This document shows, one piece after another, positions 10,461 through 21,782 of a DNA stretch of 64,000 bases (within the stretch, counting starts at the first letter, position 1; every line of letters begins with the position of its first letter). The DNA comes from Lucinisca nassula (taxonomy: Eukaryota; Mollusca; Bivalvia; Lucinida; Lucinidae): the NCBI GenBank assembly GCA_963580285.1, contig OY757015.1, positions 150,720,082-150,784,081 on the forward strand. The letters are read 5' to 3'. The translations under genes were made by a program, and so were the position numbers. Below the pieces are notes generated by a model. The model had not been told where the DNA came from. It did no database searches and was given only the letters and a program-made list of their open reading frames with translations.

Positions 10461-11996
10461 TACTACTCAAAGTTTGATAGGGATCACTTTTTTAATGCAA
10501 AATAATTTTTGGATGAATTAATCAGCTGAATCCAAATTTGATACATAATGATAGAAAACGTATCCTTCACAAAACCTAGTGATTAATTTTGTCAACAGGT
10601 ACTGCATTCAAGCGTGACAACAGCAAACGTCTTGGCACCCCAAAAATTTGCCGTAACACGAAGGGATTTGGACAACTGATTTTTCACAATTTTGTTTAGA
10701 CAAACGTGCTTAATAACGTGTATGGCGTACAAGGGCATCAATTACAGTACGACATCGCTTGCGCATCCTCGTAATCCGTGTCTGTATCCGGTTTTGTGAA
10801 ATCAGCTTTCATTCAGCAAAGTCCTCGGATGCACAGGTCGGGCTGAAACAGCACTCTGTAGCATGTCCCGCTCATGCTCAATCGGATTTAAGTGCGGTGA
10901 CCGAGCAGGCCAGTCCATACGAACGATTGTCTCACGTTCCAGGTAGGAATCAGTGACGTTGGCAGGGTTGGGACGGGCATTATCATCCATCAGAATAAAG
11001 TCCGGGCCGATAGCATCTGCATATGGTCTCACAAACTCATCAAGAATCTCATTACAGTACCTCACTGCCGTTAACGTTCCGTTTTCAACGACGTACAAGT
11101 CAGGTTTATCGTTCACGCTTATCCCAGCCCAAACCATGACTGACCCCTTTCCATAGCGATCATGCTCTGCCACATTCAAGTCATCGAATCGCTGTTTAGA
11201 CATTCGCCACACTAATTGACGTTTATAAGTGAAGTCTAGACAGAATCTGGACCCCTCAGTAAACAGTACTGGCGTCAAGTCACGAACCGTCCACCTGACA
11301 AAGTCTAACCGGTCTAGCACGTGCTGTCTTGTCAACGGGACACATACAGCAGGCCTCATGGCATTAAGTCCGAACTCGTGGAGTCCGTTTCTGACAGTTT
11401 GTGTAGAAATTCGTACTCCAGTTCCGTTCATAAGCTCGTTATGCAAACGCGTAGCGTTCAGGAACCATTGACGTCGAGACTGAATCAACAAGAAACGGCC
11501 CTGACGTTGAGTTGTAGCCCTTTCTCGACCCCGCCGCGGCTGTGTGAAGGATTTCCGTGGGTAAGATGCCGACTCCACATTCGTGAAACCACGCTCTGAG
11601 ACACATTCAGAATCCCAGCAACACGACGTTGAGTGACGCAAGATTCCAACATTCCGACGCAATGATTCATTTCTTCGGGGCTCAGACGGTTTCTTAATTG
11701 TCCCCCTAGGCATTTTAGTGTTTCACAAATCAAATGAAGTCCTTTTTACGCTTGGTAAAGGAACACTGACAAGTTTGATTGGTCTGTTGGAAAGCAGTGC
11801 TACGCAAGATTTTGGGGGTGCATGAATTCATTTGCAAATTGTGAGAAGTGTATACTTTTATGAGTACTGAACTGCACACGAGTTTCTGCTTAAGATATTT
11901 ATCAATATACCGAGTACAAATTCTGTCAAGAACTTATAAATTTTCTGTGCATAATTTGGTACATAAAAAGTGATCCCTATCAAACTTGGAGTAGTA
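10461..11996 (-). mobile_element. Tc1-like DNA transposon, degenerate
   Basis: About 1.54 kb with inverted ends TACTACTCAAAGTTTGATAG (left) and CTATCAAACTTGGAGTAGTA (right), flanked by TA (10459-10460, 11997-11998), the target site of the Tc1/mariner superfamily. It encodes a broken transposase on the minus strand. The direct words GTTCTAGAGAAAGGTAATC lie on both sides (10362 onward and 12000 onward), so the element may sit in or beside a locally duplicated segment. Confidence 0.85.
10715..11713 (-). pseudogene. Tc1-like transposase, frameshifted
   Basis: DD34E-type transposase that would cut and paste the enclosing element by binding its terminal repeats. Start ATG at 11713 in the minus frame. 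The helix-turn-helix segment (RRVAGILNVSQSVVSRMW) is readable only in a second frame (11733-11485). The catalytic core returns in the first frame: VLFTEGSRFCLDFTYKRQ, SVMVWAGISVNDKPDLYVV, ILMDDNARPNPANV, NPIEHERDMLQ. At least two frameshifts separate the pieces: an extra base in a G run near 11703 and one near 11535. A stop at 10802-10804 is followed by a C-terminal tail in another frame down to about 10715. The first catalytic Asp of the usual FTDES motif is replaced (FTEGS), while the second Asp and the Glu remain. Inactive copy. Confidence 0.85.
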
Positions 11997-12084
11997 TATG
12001 TTCTAGAGAAAGGTAATCCTTTGGAAGCAAGGACAATAAGACAGAATTGAAAAGTATGGATTCTGGACCAGACTAGCTTGTTTC

Positions 12085-12175
12085 GGTCAATTAGGCCTCA
12101 TCAGCGACCCTCAAACATTTTTAAACTTCAGCAATGGAATCAATTAGCCCAAAGGACTGGAAAAATAAACCCACA
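12085..12175. repeat. Dispersed repeat, inverted partner at 13640-13716
   Basis: Contains TTTCGGTCAATTAGGCCTCA and GCGACCCTCAAACATTT. The complement of these words occurs at 13640-13716 (AAATATTTGAGGGTCACTGA, AATTGGCCGAAAC). The pair is inverted and about 1.5 kb apart, with MITEs between. Confidence 0.45.
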
Positions 12176-12242
12176 CCATAAGGCTGTTATATGATTATAA
12201 ACCACTAAGCACAATTAAAGCAGATGACCTTTTCAAATACAC

Positions 12243-12408
12243 ATACACCACAACCTCTTTATAACACTATTAAGAGGGTCCAAAGCAGAACTTAAACAGC
12301 TGTGTTATATCCCCAAAAATGTATAGATTTTTGGTATCCATCTTCAACTGTGTCATATCCAAAACCGTGTTACAATGAACCATGTTATAATGAGGTTGTG
12401 GTGTATTC
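12243..12408. mobile_element. Fold-back element ACACCACAACCTC
   Basis: Inverted ends TACACCACAACCTC and GAGGTTGTGGTGTA. The interior has further complementary stretches (TTATAACA, ATATCC). A related, less diverged element occupies 61836-62050. No coding capacity. Confidence 0.55.
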
Positions 12409-12594
12409 ATATATTTATCAGTTACTCCCTACGTTAATTGCATTGTAACACCTTGACCTGATAAAGATATGCTATCTCAAGACAAGTGAGCTTTATCAGG
12501 TCAACATGACATTGCATTTTTATGAATGAACCAGACTACTTAAAAAATTGGCAAAAATGTTATCATTGCTGGAAAAATTACTTGACAAAATATT

Positions 12595-12845
12595 ATAGGA
12601 ACAAGAGCTGTCACTATAAGTGAGCAATGCCCCGTGGCAGCCAATTTGAGGAAAGGGCCGTAACTCCTTCGAAAATGATAGGACCAACGCGAAAATTGTG
12701 TTAGGTATCCCTTCACCTCACAAGGAATGCATGTGCAAAGTTTCAGCTCAATCGTTGAAGAAATGTGGAAGTAGTCCGCATCACAAAAAAGGGCAGACTT
12801 ACAAATGCACAAACCTACAAACGGACAGTGCAAAAACTATATGCC
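12595..12845. repeat. Dispersed repeat with CAAGAGCTGTCACTA start
   Basis: Starts AACAAGAGCTGTCACTATAA and ends ACGGACAGTGCAAAAACTAT followed by ATGCCC. This resembles the architecture of the other ACAAGAG...-started repeats. The three short ORFs crossing it do not resemble proteins. Single copy in this window. Confidence 0.4.
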
Positions 12846-13106
12846 CTCATTGGCTCAAACTACCCCTATCTCAAACATTTTTTCATGTTCCCTAAGGAAT
12901 TTGAGTCATTGAAGTTTGACTGTAATTGCTCATCAATCAACCAAAAGTTATAAACTGCGGTAGCTTTTCAATGCCTAAAGTCCATGTGACTAACACTGAA
13001 TTGTAGGAAATCAAGGTAACTGTTATTTATAGAAAATAGCCCTGCGATTCTTATCAGAGGTCAGAGGTTTGGGATAGAATTTAAGCTGGAAACATGTGTT
13101 GGACTT

Positions 13107-13175
13107 GGCAAACAGTGAAGACCCAGATCAGATGCTGCAAAACGCAGCATCTGATCAGGGTCTACACTGTTTGCC
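13107..13175. repeat. Hairpin module, GATGCTGCA stem variant
   Basis: GGCAAACAGTG facing CACTGTTTGCC, with the inner stem GATGCTGCA / CGCAGCATC (one mismatch). The outer stem matches all other copies while the inner stem differs in a base-paired manner. Confidence 0.65.
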
Positions 13176-13307
13176 TATAGTACAGGAATTCAAGGGTTAG
13201 AAGAAACAGTCTAAGTCCGCGTCCAGGACAATTTTTGCAGCCAACTACCCACCAGTGCTATCAGTGCGTATAAATAATTACTGCTCAATATGTATTATGG
13301 AAGTCAC

Positions 13308-13534
13308 TTAACTCTTTTCCTGCTGTTCACGACAACCCCTATCTTTGGAAAAAGTGTAGATCCAGATCAGATGGCTTCTGAAGAAGCCATCTGATCAGGA
13401 TCTACACTGTTTGACATTCCGTTAATGGATTTGTAAGAATAAATTACATCAAGTAATCTGATTGGTTCAGAGTCCGCGTTCAGAGTCAGAAATGGGTGTG
13501 GCTAAACTGAATATTCAGCAAGATATCCCTTTAA
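13308..13534 (+). mobile_element. TTAA MITE, copy 5
   Basis: TTAA at 13308-13311 and 13531-13534. Left end CTCTTTTCCTGCTGTTCACG, right end CAGCAAGATATCCCT. Hairpin module 13347-13414. Right terminus slightly rearranged. From 13535 to 14100 there is nothing beyond the repeat half at 13640-13716. Confidence 0.65.
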
Positions 13535-14104
13535 TAGAACATATTTAACGTCACTACAGCTGGTGTGTGGGAATGTGTGGCAGTCGTAAAACGTCTCCCT
13601 GCCCTATATCATAATTTAGTTTATATTTTCTTGTCCTTTGGGATCATTGAAATCATTGTGGAATTTGAAAATATTTGAGGGTCACTGACTAGGCCCAATT
13701 GGCCGAAACTAGGTAGTGTGGACACTCCATATTTTTAGGTTCTGTGGTGTATTCATTGCTTCAAGAGGATATCCCTTTTATAGAACATAATTATTAAAAA
13801 AAGATATTCTGAACATGTCAGACTAAAGACCAGAATCAAGAAGATATATAGATAAGATAAAAGGATAAACAGACATCATAACTGCAGACATAGTAAACAA
13901 ATTACCTGAGATTTACATTCCATAAACTTATAACCTGACTAATATACAGCTAAAAGTGTAATTAATTCTCAGAAGCAACTGAATACTTCACAGAGAAGGT
14001 GAAAAGTATTCAGCCTCCATCCAAATATTGCACAGCAGGGGTCGTCCCAAACATTGTAATCGCCTAATCCCCAAATAAAGCGATTCTAACAGGTTTTCTT
14101 TTTC

Positions 14105-14335
14105 TTTTTTTTTTTGGGGGGGGGTTTGGCCCTTTCAAGATTATTTCACACATATCGAGCCAGCCAATTGTTAATCAGAGGTGGGCGAAAACCACAGTAC
14201 CTGGATAACACCTGACCTTCCGTTGCAGAACTTGGCATCTCACATATGACCCAAGCCAGGCTCGAACCCACAGGGGTGAGAGACCTGAAGATTAAGAGTC
14301 AGCGCTCTTATCCACTAAGCTACAGAAACCCGTAA
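14105..14335 (-). mobile_element. tRNA-derived SINE (Lys-like head)
   Basis: On the minus strand the head reads GTAGCTTAGTGGATAAGAGC (A box), then CTGACTCTTAATC, then GTGGGTTCGAGCC (B box). Body includes GGTTTTCGCCCACCTCTGAT and ends in AAAGGGCCAAACCCCCC, giving the poly-C/poly-G run seen here. A closely related copy is at 32190-32441. Confidence 0.8.
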
Positions 14336-14340
14336 CAGGT

Positions 14341-14585
14341 TTTGTTTGTTTGTGTTGTGGTTTTAAATCAGTGTCAACACCATTTAGGTCATTTGGGAGA
14401 TATTGCTTCCAATTTCTGTGGGACTTTTACCCAACATTGAGATGAGATGATATCTCAAGCCCTACTGCCCAAAGAAACTCCTTGGGTTTAAGTGCACTTT
14501 TCCTGCACAGGTTTAGAACTTCTAAGCGATGTTCTGTCCGTTTCAGCTCTGCGCGGAAGCACCAATTCTCCAAGCCCCAATGGGC
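14341..14585 (-). mobile_element. SINE-like retroposon (GACGTTAAAC family), diverged
   Basis: Matches 9224-9530 through GGTCATTTGGGAGATATTGC, GTGGGACTTTTACCC and GTTTCAGCTCTGCGCGGAAG. It abuts the SINE at 14105-14335. The internal part is shortened. Confidence 0.55.
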
Positions 14586-14615
14586 AGGGGAGGGATTTTA
14601 ACAAGCAACCACAAC

Positions 14616-14828
14616 TTAACCCTTGTCCTGCTGGGCCCAGATATGTCTTATCTTTCAAATAATGTAGATCCAGATTAGATGGTTTCTGAAGAAGCCATCT
14701 GATCAGGATCTTCACTGTTTGTCATTCAGTTTATGAATTTGTTGCAATGATTTGCATCAAGAAATCCGATCGGTTGATAAGCATTGGTGGGTGTGGCATA
14801 CATAAATATTCAGCAGGTCAAGGGTTAT
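14616..14828 (+). mobile_element. TTAA MITE, copy 6
   Basis: TTAA at 14616-14619, TTAT at 14825-14828. Ends CCCTTGTCCTGCTG and CAGCAGGTCAAGGG. Hairpin module at about 14657-14722. From 14829 to 15537 there is no recognised repeat and no convincing gene. ORFs of 80 and 96 codons overlap on opposite strands there and lack known motifs. Confidence 0.7.
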
Positions 14829-15654
14829 GTTTATACAGAGGACCCTTGTTATAACAACAGTATTTGTGCCCTCACATTTTGCATTATAAAGAATCTGCCT
14901 CTTTTTTGCGTGGGCCTATTAGGCCCACGCAGGTAAGAATATGGACGAGATTGGAAAATGTCTGTAGTCACGCATCAAGGTTTGCAAGACGCTTCTCAGC
15001 CACGCAATCAAGCGTTTGCTTCAGGTGGATCAATAGATTGGTTCCCTCGTCGTTATCTCCGCTAGATGGCTACTTCTTCTTTGGTAGACTGCTTTATCAT
15101 TTGTAGGGACCAGCTGCGTAAATGTGTTAATAAATAAAACGGGTTTCCCATTGAACTGTAAATGACCCATTAATGCCAAGCGCTTCACTGTCAGAAGGAA
15201 GAATTGTCGTCTGCTCGCTGCATGTATTTTAACAAAAGCAGCAAAACCCCACCAGACTGTGCATATGCGCAGGCTGATTTCTGTCTCTACTTTTCTGATT
15301 TCTGTCTCTACTTTTCGCAAAATTAGTTCAATATTTCTTTGTGCCTTTTATGGAACGCTAGGCAAATGGGGGTAGTCATTTCCAAAAACGTTTTGGGGTT
15401 AATAACCTGAAAATATTAGATCAGTGCATACGTTGAATTTATCCATGAGGCTTTTCAAAAATGCAAGGTTTCGCAAGGGTGAATGCAACTTCTTTACTAC
15501 TGCTATAGCACTGAGTAGATCGATATGTATTTGTTAAAACTACCTCGTCGAGGCGATTCTAACGAGTATCCATATTATCTAAATCTATGTTTGGTCTGAA
15601 AAGAAGGAATATTTTAGCAACAATATTTTATGGCCATGATTGATTGATTGAATG

Positions 15655-15880
15655 ATTGATTTATTTAAGGTTTAGCGTTCCCGTCAACACTATAAAGGTC
15701 ATTTTGGAGGCGTTGCTTCCAATTTGCGGGACTTTTACCTTCATCTCAATCCCTGCCATCCAATGAAACCAATAGTTTATTAGCATGGATGGGCCGACTC
15801 ACACCGCTTTGCCTGGGCAGGCTTAGATTCTCTAAGCTCTTTACCAGTACTCGTGTGCTGGTCGGTTTCAACTCTTTTAT
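15655..15880 (-). mobile_element. SINE-like retroposon (GACGTTAAAC family)
   Basis: Starts after ATTGATTTATTTAAGG with GTTTAGCGTTCCCGTCAACA and continues with GGAGGCGTTGCTTCCAATTT and CACCGCTTTGCCTGGGCAGG. Truncated before the CATCATGCAGCCC block. A CCGCCTC-type fragment (CTCGTCGAGGCGATTCTAAC) precedes it at 15541-15566. 15900-16600 holds only a degenerate hairpin module (about 16045-16090) and a poly-C run. Confidence 0.55.
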
Positions 15881-16614
15881 GGCCCTGAAAAATCACAATA
15901 TTAAGTCAAATATTAAGTCAAAGCACTGTGAGTACCGGTGGATCGATCGTCTCTGAGTGTAGGTTGGGAAAATATATCCTGAACTGAGAATTGATCTGTT
16001 CGTTGAACCATTAAATTCCAGTATTTTAAGCAAGCAGAGTAGGAGACACCGTGTTATGTGGCGTCTGATCAGGTATACACTATTTACCAACCCCCCCCCC
16101 GCCCCCCCCCTGCACGAGCAGCACAGCCCAGAATTTACTTTTTTACACTGCACCTCTTAGGTGCTATAAACAACCAGTCCCTCGATTCTGTTAATTGTCA
16201 GCAACAATAAACAGCAGGCGTGAAGTTTCTGTATTAGAGAATGCCTCTTACACGAGCCCAGTCCAGATTTTCTTTGTGTCGATTGATAAGTCAATACCCC
16301 GTACATGAGTCCAGTCTAGATTTTACGTTTTACACAGTCCTCTGATGGCACAGGGAGAAGACTAAACACTGCTGCCTGGGTTTTTTTCATAGCCAGCAAT
16401 AGTCAAGCGGACAAAAACAACCAACAGAAACACTGCTTTATAACGTAGATTGTGGGTAATCGTTAAATCGCTTCATTATAAGAAAAGTATTCTGTGAAAA
16501 AAAATGACGTTCTTGGTGTTGTACTGGAAGCATTTTCCTTCAAGACATTACGCAAACACGGCTATACAAATACATTGCCACTTTTATCGCCAAAAAAATG
16601 AAGATTTTAAGATG

Positions 16615-16845
16615 AAGAATTGTGATATTTTTCTCATTTCTGCTCAAAATATAGATTGTGGGCACTCGTTAGAACCGCCTCAAATATAGATTGTGGACAC
16701 TCATTAAAAGCGTCTGATCGAGGCGGTTCTAACGAGTACCCACAATCTATGTTTTAGAGCAGAAATAAGAAAAATAAGGTATACCCCCTGAAACCCCAGT
16801 TTTACTATATAAAAGTGGGGTTCAAGGGGGTTAAAATTATATTGG
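16615..16845 (+). repeat. CCGCCTC-palindrome repeat
   Basis: Two successive partial units: GTGGGCACTCGTTAGAACCG, then GAGGCGGTTCTAACGAGTAC, followed by the AACCCCAGTTTTACTATATA hairpin. Same family as 405-640. Confidence 0.6.
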
Positions 16846-16971
16846 CGTGTTTTCGTGATGTTTTCCAAATTATTAACGTATCATTTGTTAATGTGTTTAT
16901 TCCCCTTCTGTATACACATATATCCAATCATCTCAACAGATTTATAATATTCCATTGATAATGCTTAGCCT

Positions 16972-17187
16972 CATATGCAAGACAATATGCACTGATATGT
17001 GCTTGAAAAGTTATTACAGGTACATGTATATCTCCTGTTTGAAATACCGAGGGAGGTACATGTAGAACAATCCGATAACCATATGCAAGACAATATGCAC
17101 TGATATGTGCTTGAAAAGTTATTACAGGTACATGTATATCTCCTGTTTGAAATACCGAGGGAGGTACATGTAGAACAATCCGATAAC
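16972..17187. repeat. Exact 108-bp tandem duplication
   Basis: Two copies (16972-17079 and 17080-17187) starting CATATGCAAGACAATATGCA and ending CAATCCGATAAC with no difference that I can see. The unit is not related to other arrays here. A C/G homopolymer tract follows at 17196-17225. Confidence 0.8.
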
Positions 17188-17399
17188 GGATTTTTTACCA
17201 CCACCCCCCCGCCCCCCCGCCCCCCAAATGTTTATTAATACCACATTTCAAATAGGAGAAATGAATAATCTCTATATTACATGCACTTCCATAGACTTTA
17301 AGGACCAAATGGATCTTGAATTTTGGGTCTGAATTTCCGTTCAGTTGACTGTTTACAGCTCATGTTAACGGTTCAATCAGCGTAGTGTTACAGAAGCTG

Positions 17400-17690
17400 G
17401 GTGGAAGAAAAACTGGATGGCCGCCATTTTGAAAGCGCTTTCTACAGTTTTGAACATAAACAGAAGAAACAGTGTTTCAGTGATAAAACACATGTCCATG
17501 TTTTCTTTTGTTTAAGAGTTGCATCCGACCCAAACGTCACTCGTTCTGAACGTCTGTTGATGTCTCCCAGACACTATTGCAATGACGTCATGAATGACGT
17601 CGACGAGACTGAAACATTCCCGCATTTGAATATAACGGTTTTACTGCAAAAGCGGTATCTTGTATCTCGTACATAAAGTTCCACTTAAAG
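17400..17690. promoter_or_regulatory. Candidate regulatory island with CRE-like motifs
   Basis: A short stretch free of recognised repeats that contains ATGGCCGCCATTTTG (YY1-like), AACGTCACTCG and a tight pair AATGACGTCATGAATGACGT. TGACGTCA is the full CRE site bound by CREB/ATF factors. A 91-codon frame spans it but shows no known domain. Such spacing could mark a promoter or enhancer, or be chance. 17230-17399 and 17691-17820 have no features. Confidence 0.3.
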
Positions 17691-17820
17691 AGATTTATTT
17701 CTCCGGCTAAGAGGAAATATTTCTTCTCAGCAAAAAGGAAAATACCAAGATTATGTCTAGTCGAAATCATAGTCTTTCTCTGTTATGCATGTAATATAAC
17801 ATTTTATCCAACTTCTCCTT

Positions 17821-17876
17821 TGCAAACAGTGTAGATCCATCGAATGCTTCTGCTGATCAGGATCCACACTGCCATA
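17821..17876. repeat. Degenerate hairpin module
   Basis: GCAAACAGTGTAGATCCA at the left and TGATCAGGATCCACACTG at the right, with most of the inner stem deleted. A further relic is at 18176-18235. 17880-18530 is otherwise unassigned, with poly-T runs. Confidence 0.5.
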
Positions 17877-18534
17877 GTTTCTCCTCTCTCGCATTTTCTC
17901 GCTCAGTCCCACCACTGCATCTCAGCTAATGAATAACAGTGATTTCAGTGCAATGTTTTTAAACAAAGTAGTTTGTGCATTCTACCTGTTAATGCAGGCC
18001 CGTACGCAGGAGTGACAACCCCCACCCACCCCTCCTAATTTGGAAAATTATCTCAAATTTATGCAGTATTTCACATTCTGCAAATTAACCGGAATTCGCA
18101 CCCTCCCGACAATTTATAGATCCGCGTACAGACCTGAATCATGTTCTAAAATGAAAATTTTGCTGTATGTATGGCGAACAGTGCTGGTCCTGATCAGACG
18201 CGATGCACTGTCTATCTGATTTGGGTCTATGCTGTATTTCTAAAAACGATACCACCTTTAAAAGTTTTGCTCTAAAATATTCCTAGGTTCTAAGATATGT
18301 TATAAGCAGAAGTGCGAAAAGTAACGTTATATGGTCTTTTTTTTTTTTTGGTCGGCTTAGCATAATTTGTGCAAACGTCCATTTCTTTCTAACAATTTTA
18401 TTAATAGTATTTTCCGAAAGTCGTCGCGTGAGAGCGTGGGCTATATTAAGATACTGTTTTTTTTTTTCCTTTCATGACAGAGGCAGCCTGGCATTGGCCT
18501 GACCTATTTTGTTTGACCCTTAAATGCCAGTATT

Positions 18535-18835
18535 TAAGCAAACAGTGTAGTCCTGAGCAGCCGGCTGAGCAGACGCCACATTCCGCGCCACATTCTGTTC
18601 TGAGTATTCAGTGTTTGCGAAACCCAGCACACGATTCCTTACCAGACTCTATAGATAGCTCTGACTTACATGTAACATCGACAAAAATAGCGTGACGTTT
18701 TCTATTTTTAATGATAATATTGGTTTCCCCAAATCAGTGATTGTCACGTGGAAACAGCATTATTTTTTTATTTGCCTTTTAGTAACTTTGGGTCGATTGT
18801 AAAACAATCGACCCAAAAACAGGTGTTGAATCTTT
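18535..18835 (+). repeat. Repeat ending in the GGTCGATTGT hairpin
   Basis: Degenerate hairpin module, then ATTCTATAGAT-like and TTTCTATTTTTAATGATAAT blocks, AAATCAGTGATTGTCACGTG, and a terminal hairpin GGGTCGATTGT / ACAATCGACCC at 18789-18815. The same order of blocks occurs at 53757-54010 and 54700-54976, inside the LINE. About 18895-18955 has a CCGCCTC fragment. Confidence 0.55.
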
Positions 18836-19099
18836 ACATTTCTGATACAGGTTTAAAACTACATGTAGTGACATATTTAAGAATTCGTCTTCTTTTCCTT
18901 ATTCTCGATCCTTGGAGGTCCGCTAGAACCGCCTCAGTGAAGCCATTCTTAACTTTCTTTTTAGTAGAGTTACAATACAAATCTTTGTCTCTGCAATCCC
19001 CACTTTATATTATATAAATCATTGCCTTCTCTTCTACTTAACAGCAGTGCTCACTGCAAGGGTGTAAGTGTAATGTACGCACTATAACAAAAATGAAAA

Positions 19100-19275
19100 G
19101 TCCGTGAAATGAACACTCCCTCAAACCCACTTTATATAGAGAAAACTGGGGTTATAGGGGTACACATTATTTTCTTATTTCTGCTCCAAGACATAGGTTG
19201 TGTGTAAGAATCGCCTAGCAGAGGTGGACTTAACGAGTGCCCACAACCAATGTTTGCAATATAAATAAGAAAAAA
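19100..19275 (-). repeat. CCGCCTC-palindrome repeat
   Basis: AAACCCACTTTATATAGAGA, then TGCTCCAAGACATAGGTTGT, AGAATCGCCTAGCAGAGG and TAACGAGTGCCCACAACC, as in 405-640. From 19276 to 20970 I find AT-rich DNA without recognisable repeats or genes. ORFs up to 110 codons there show no domain. Confidence 0.55.
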
Positions 19276-20970
19276 ATATCAAGGATTTTCATCTGAAAAG
19301 AAGCCATTTTGGAGATGTGAAAGAAAGCACTGTCGCACGGATGTATTATCGTAATGCTTTGAGGAATAATACCCCTTGCACACTCCACATTTTCTCTCAA
19401 TAAAGTAATGTTTGCAGGGGTGTATATTGCTGTGACTTTGTAATGTGATGGGAATGTCAAGGAATAAACTTTTTGTTTTCCAGAAAAATACAAGGTCTGC
19501 ATAAAACCAATCAGAAAAAGTAGAATGCGGTAAAAATTCATTCCTTTATTATAAGCTGCATTTATTACGATGATTTACATATGAGGTGAAAGTAGATTCA
19601 TGTAGGTATTTGGATTCTTATCCCTGTCGGTGTTGCAGAGTAATTTTCTATAAATAAACTAAGAGAAACAATCAGACAGCTTTACAATTCTGTGATGTAT
19701 ATTCATTGACCTACAGTAGCGCCCGGACAAATCACGTGATCAGCCATCAACTACAATCGTCCGTTTTTAAAATAGAAGTCTGTGTAGCTGTCTACCTCTT
19801 TGGGTAAATAAAACATGTAACTGTGGGTAAAACTTTTGGTAAAAACATGTAACTAAGACTTCTAACCCGAGACACCGTTTTACGCTTTTGGTAAACATGA
19901 AACCATATCTTCGGATTTGAGATGTCTGTATATATATAATGTAATAGACAAATGGAGATTGAAGCTGGATACATGTAGTATTCATTCAGCAATGGGCAGA
20001 AAAGGTTTGGGAATTCGTAGGCACTAATACTACTAATACATTGAGACTATTCAACCGCATAGGAAAACTGACGTAAAATAAACATTTACATTAGTTTAGC
20101 CTAAGTCAGACTTTGAAACAGCTCCCAAACGATGCACAAAATAAGTCATATAATGGACTGAACGGTACAGAGCAGTTAAGTTTAATTTGAAACACTTTCG
20201 AATACATGAATGTTTAAACGATTGAAATGTTTTCATGAGATTTAAGCAAGTTTTAGCATTTTATAATGTGCAGATATTCATGTCATTTGCTTGTGTTTTT
20301 TTTTTTTTCATAAATTACAGAAAAAAAATGGTGGCTTTTTTTTATATTAATCTTCGCGAGAATCCTATCCGCCATTAATATAACCACCCAAGTGAATCAT
20401 TTTTCGTGGCAGATCTAGTTTTAGTAAGTACTTACATTACGTTAAATCTAGCCAAACGATACTTGTGTGTAAAGACAAAATCTAGTCTATAACAATAAAA
20501 TCCAATCAAAATACACCTTCGCATGTAATAAGTCATTCAGTTTAAAGAATTATCTAGAAGCAACTTCTAAAACATTTTTAAATTGTATATGACTGCACAT
20601 CACTCACAGAATCATGCTTTATTATTGATTTTGTAACAATGTGATTATTATTGCTTAATAAGAGTACCAATAATCTATTCTAAAAATGCTTTGTTTTTCT
20701 TTTAATTGCAGAGAATTAAAATACTTTAGACAACAAATAGTTTCAATATTTTTGTATTTATTTATTTGTTCTACTGGTGAACTGATTATCTTATGTGTTT
20801 TAGAAATAATCCAAAACCCAAAGTTTAAATTGCCAGCCCACGTATTGGATTCCTTTTTTTGAAGGAAGCCAACTTGTTCCGAATTATGGTTAATTCCTTC
20901 AGTAATGGCAGTGCCTGTCTTTCCAGCCATGGTGGAGACATCATCAGGGATAAATGAATATTTGGGTTTG

Positions 20971-21105
20971 CCCTGATTCGAACCCACGCGCAGATGCAGC
21001 CACGCCTATTAGCACTCTCAACAGCTACTACTTGGTTGGAAAGGACATGTGGCCAGGGAGTGCCAAGCGATGTGGCCATATCTGCGCCTGGGTTCGAAAC
21101 ATGTC
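20971..21105. repeat. Pair of divergent tRNA-like modules
   Basis: On the minus strand, A-box-like TAGCTGTTGAGAG (about 21015-21027) and B box GGGTTCGAATC (20975-20985). On the plus strand, A-box-like TGGCCAGGGAGTGCC (21050-21064) and B box GGGTTCGAAAC (21090-21100). Both have ATCTGCGC just before the B box. The spacing is that of tRNA-derived SINE heads, but neither folds into an obvious complete tRNA. Confidence 0.4.
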
Positions 21106-21524
21106 ATGGCAAACACAAGAATTTCTCGATTGAAACTGTCATTATAATGCCAGTTAAAGCAGTACAACTGTCTAACATACAAACATTCAAATCAGGAAGT
21201 TCTCCAAATAGCAACATGCATCTGATGCCAATTATGGCAAATGTATTAGCCAATGTGTTCATTAATTAGCTCAGCTGTGCTGTAACTATTATCAATAATT
21301 AAATCATGTAGAATAATACAATGAGATGAAGACGCAGAATATTGTCTTAGGAAAGCTAAAGCTCAGACAATCTGACTTGATTTTCCTTTTCTGAAAATCT
21401 ACGGCTTACTTAACTAAATTCATAGACAAAATTAAGTGGTGAAATTCGAAAATTATTTACCAGAGCTCTGAAGTCCTAACTCCAGAAACAGAGGAGCTAA
21501 GGGTTCTAAATAGACATGAACAAA

Positions 21525-21755
21525 ATGATCAGGAATCAATACAATTAACCCACAGCTCCCATCAGAGACACCAAAGGGAAAGAAACACAAACATGAAACA
21601 ACTAGACTCTATTGGAAACACCAAAAGTAGAAAGCCAAAAGGACAGTAACTTTCCCACAAAATGGCCAATTGGCTATCCAAAGCAAAATAATATAAGCAA
21701 TACACACACTCAAGACAAGCCATAACAAAAATAAACCATGACAAAAATAAAAGGT
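21525..21755. repeat. Dispersed repeat R
   Basis: GGAATCAATACAATTAACCC, AGACACCAAAGGGAAAGAAA and GGACAGTAACTTTCCCACAA recur at 57800-58030, in reverse at about 31520-31650, and as a fragment at 62955-63010. Antisense ORFs of similar sequence at 21744-21562 and 58096-57842 reflect this homology, not a conserved gene. Confidence 0.55.
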
Positions 21756-21782
21756 TGATTTTGTGGTAACTTTTTGATACTT

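Noticed and set aside
17401..17676. 91-codon ORF as a host protein
   Set aside because: The first codon is GTG, no domain is seen, and the CRE-like motifs in it fit regulatory DNA better.
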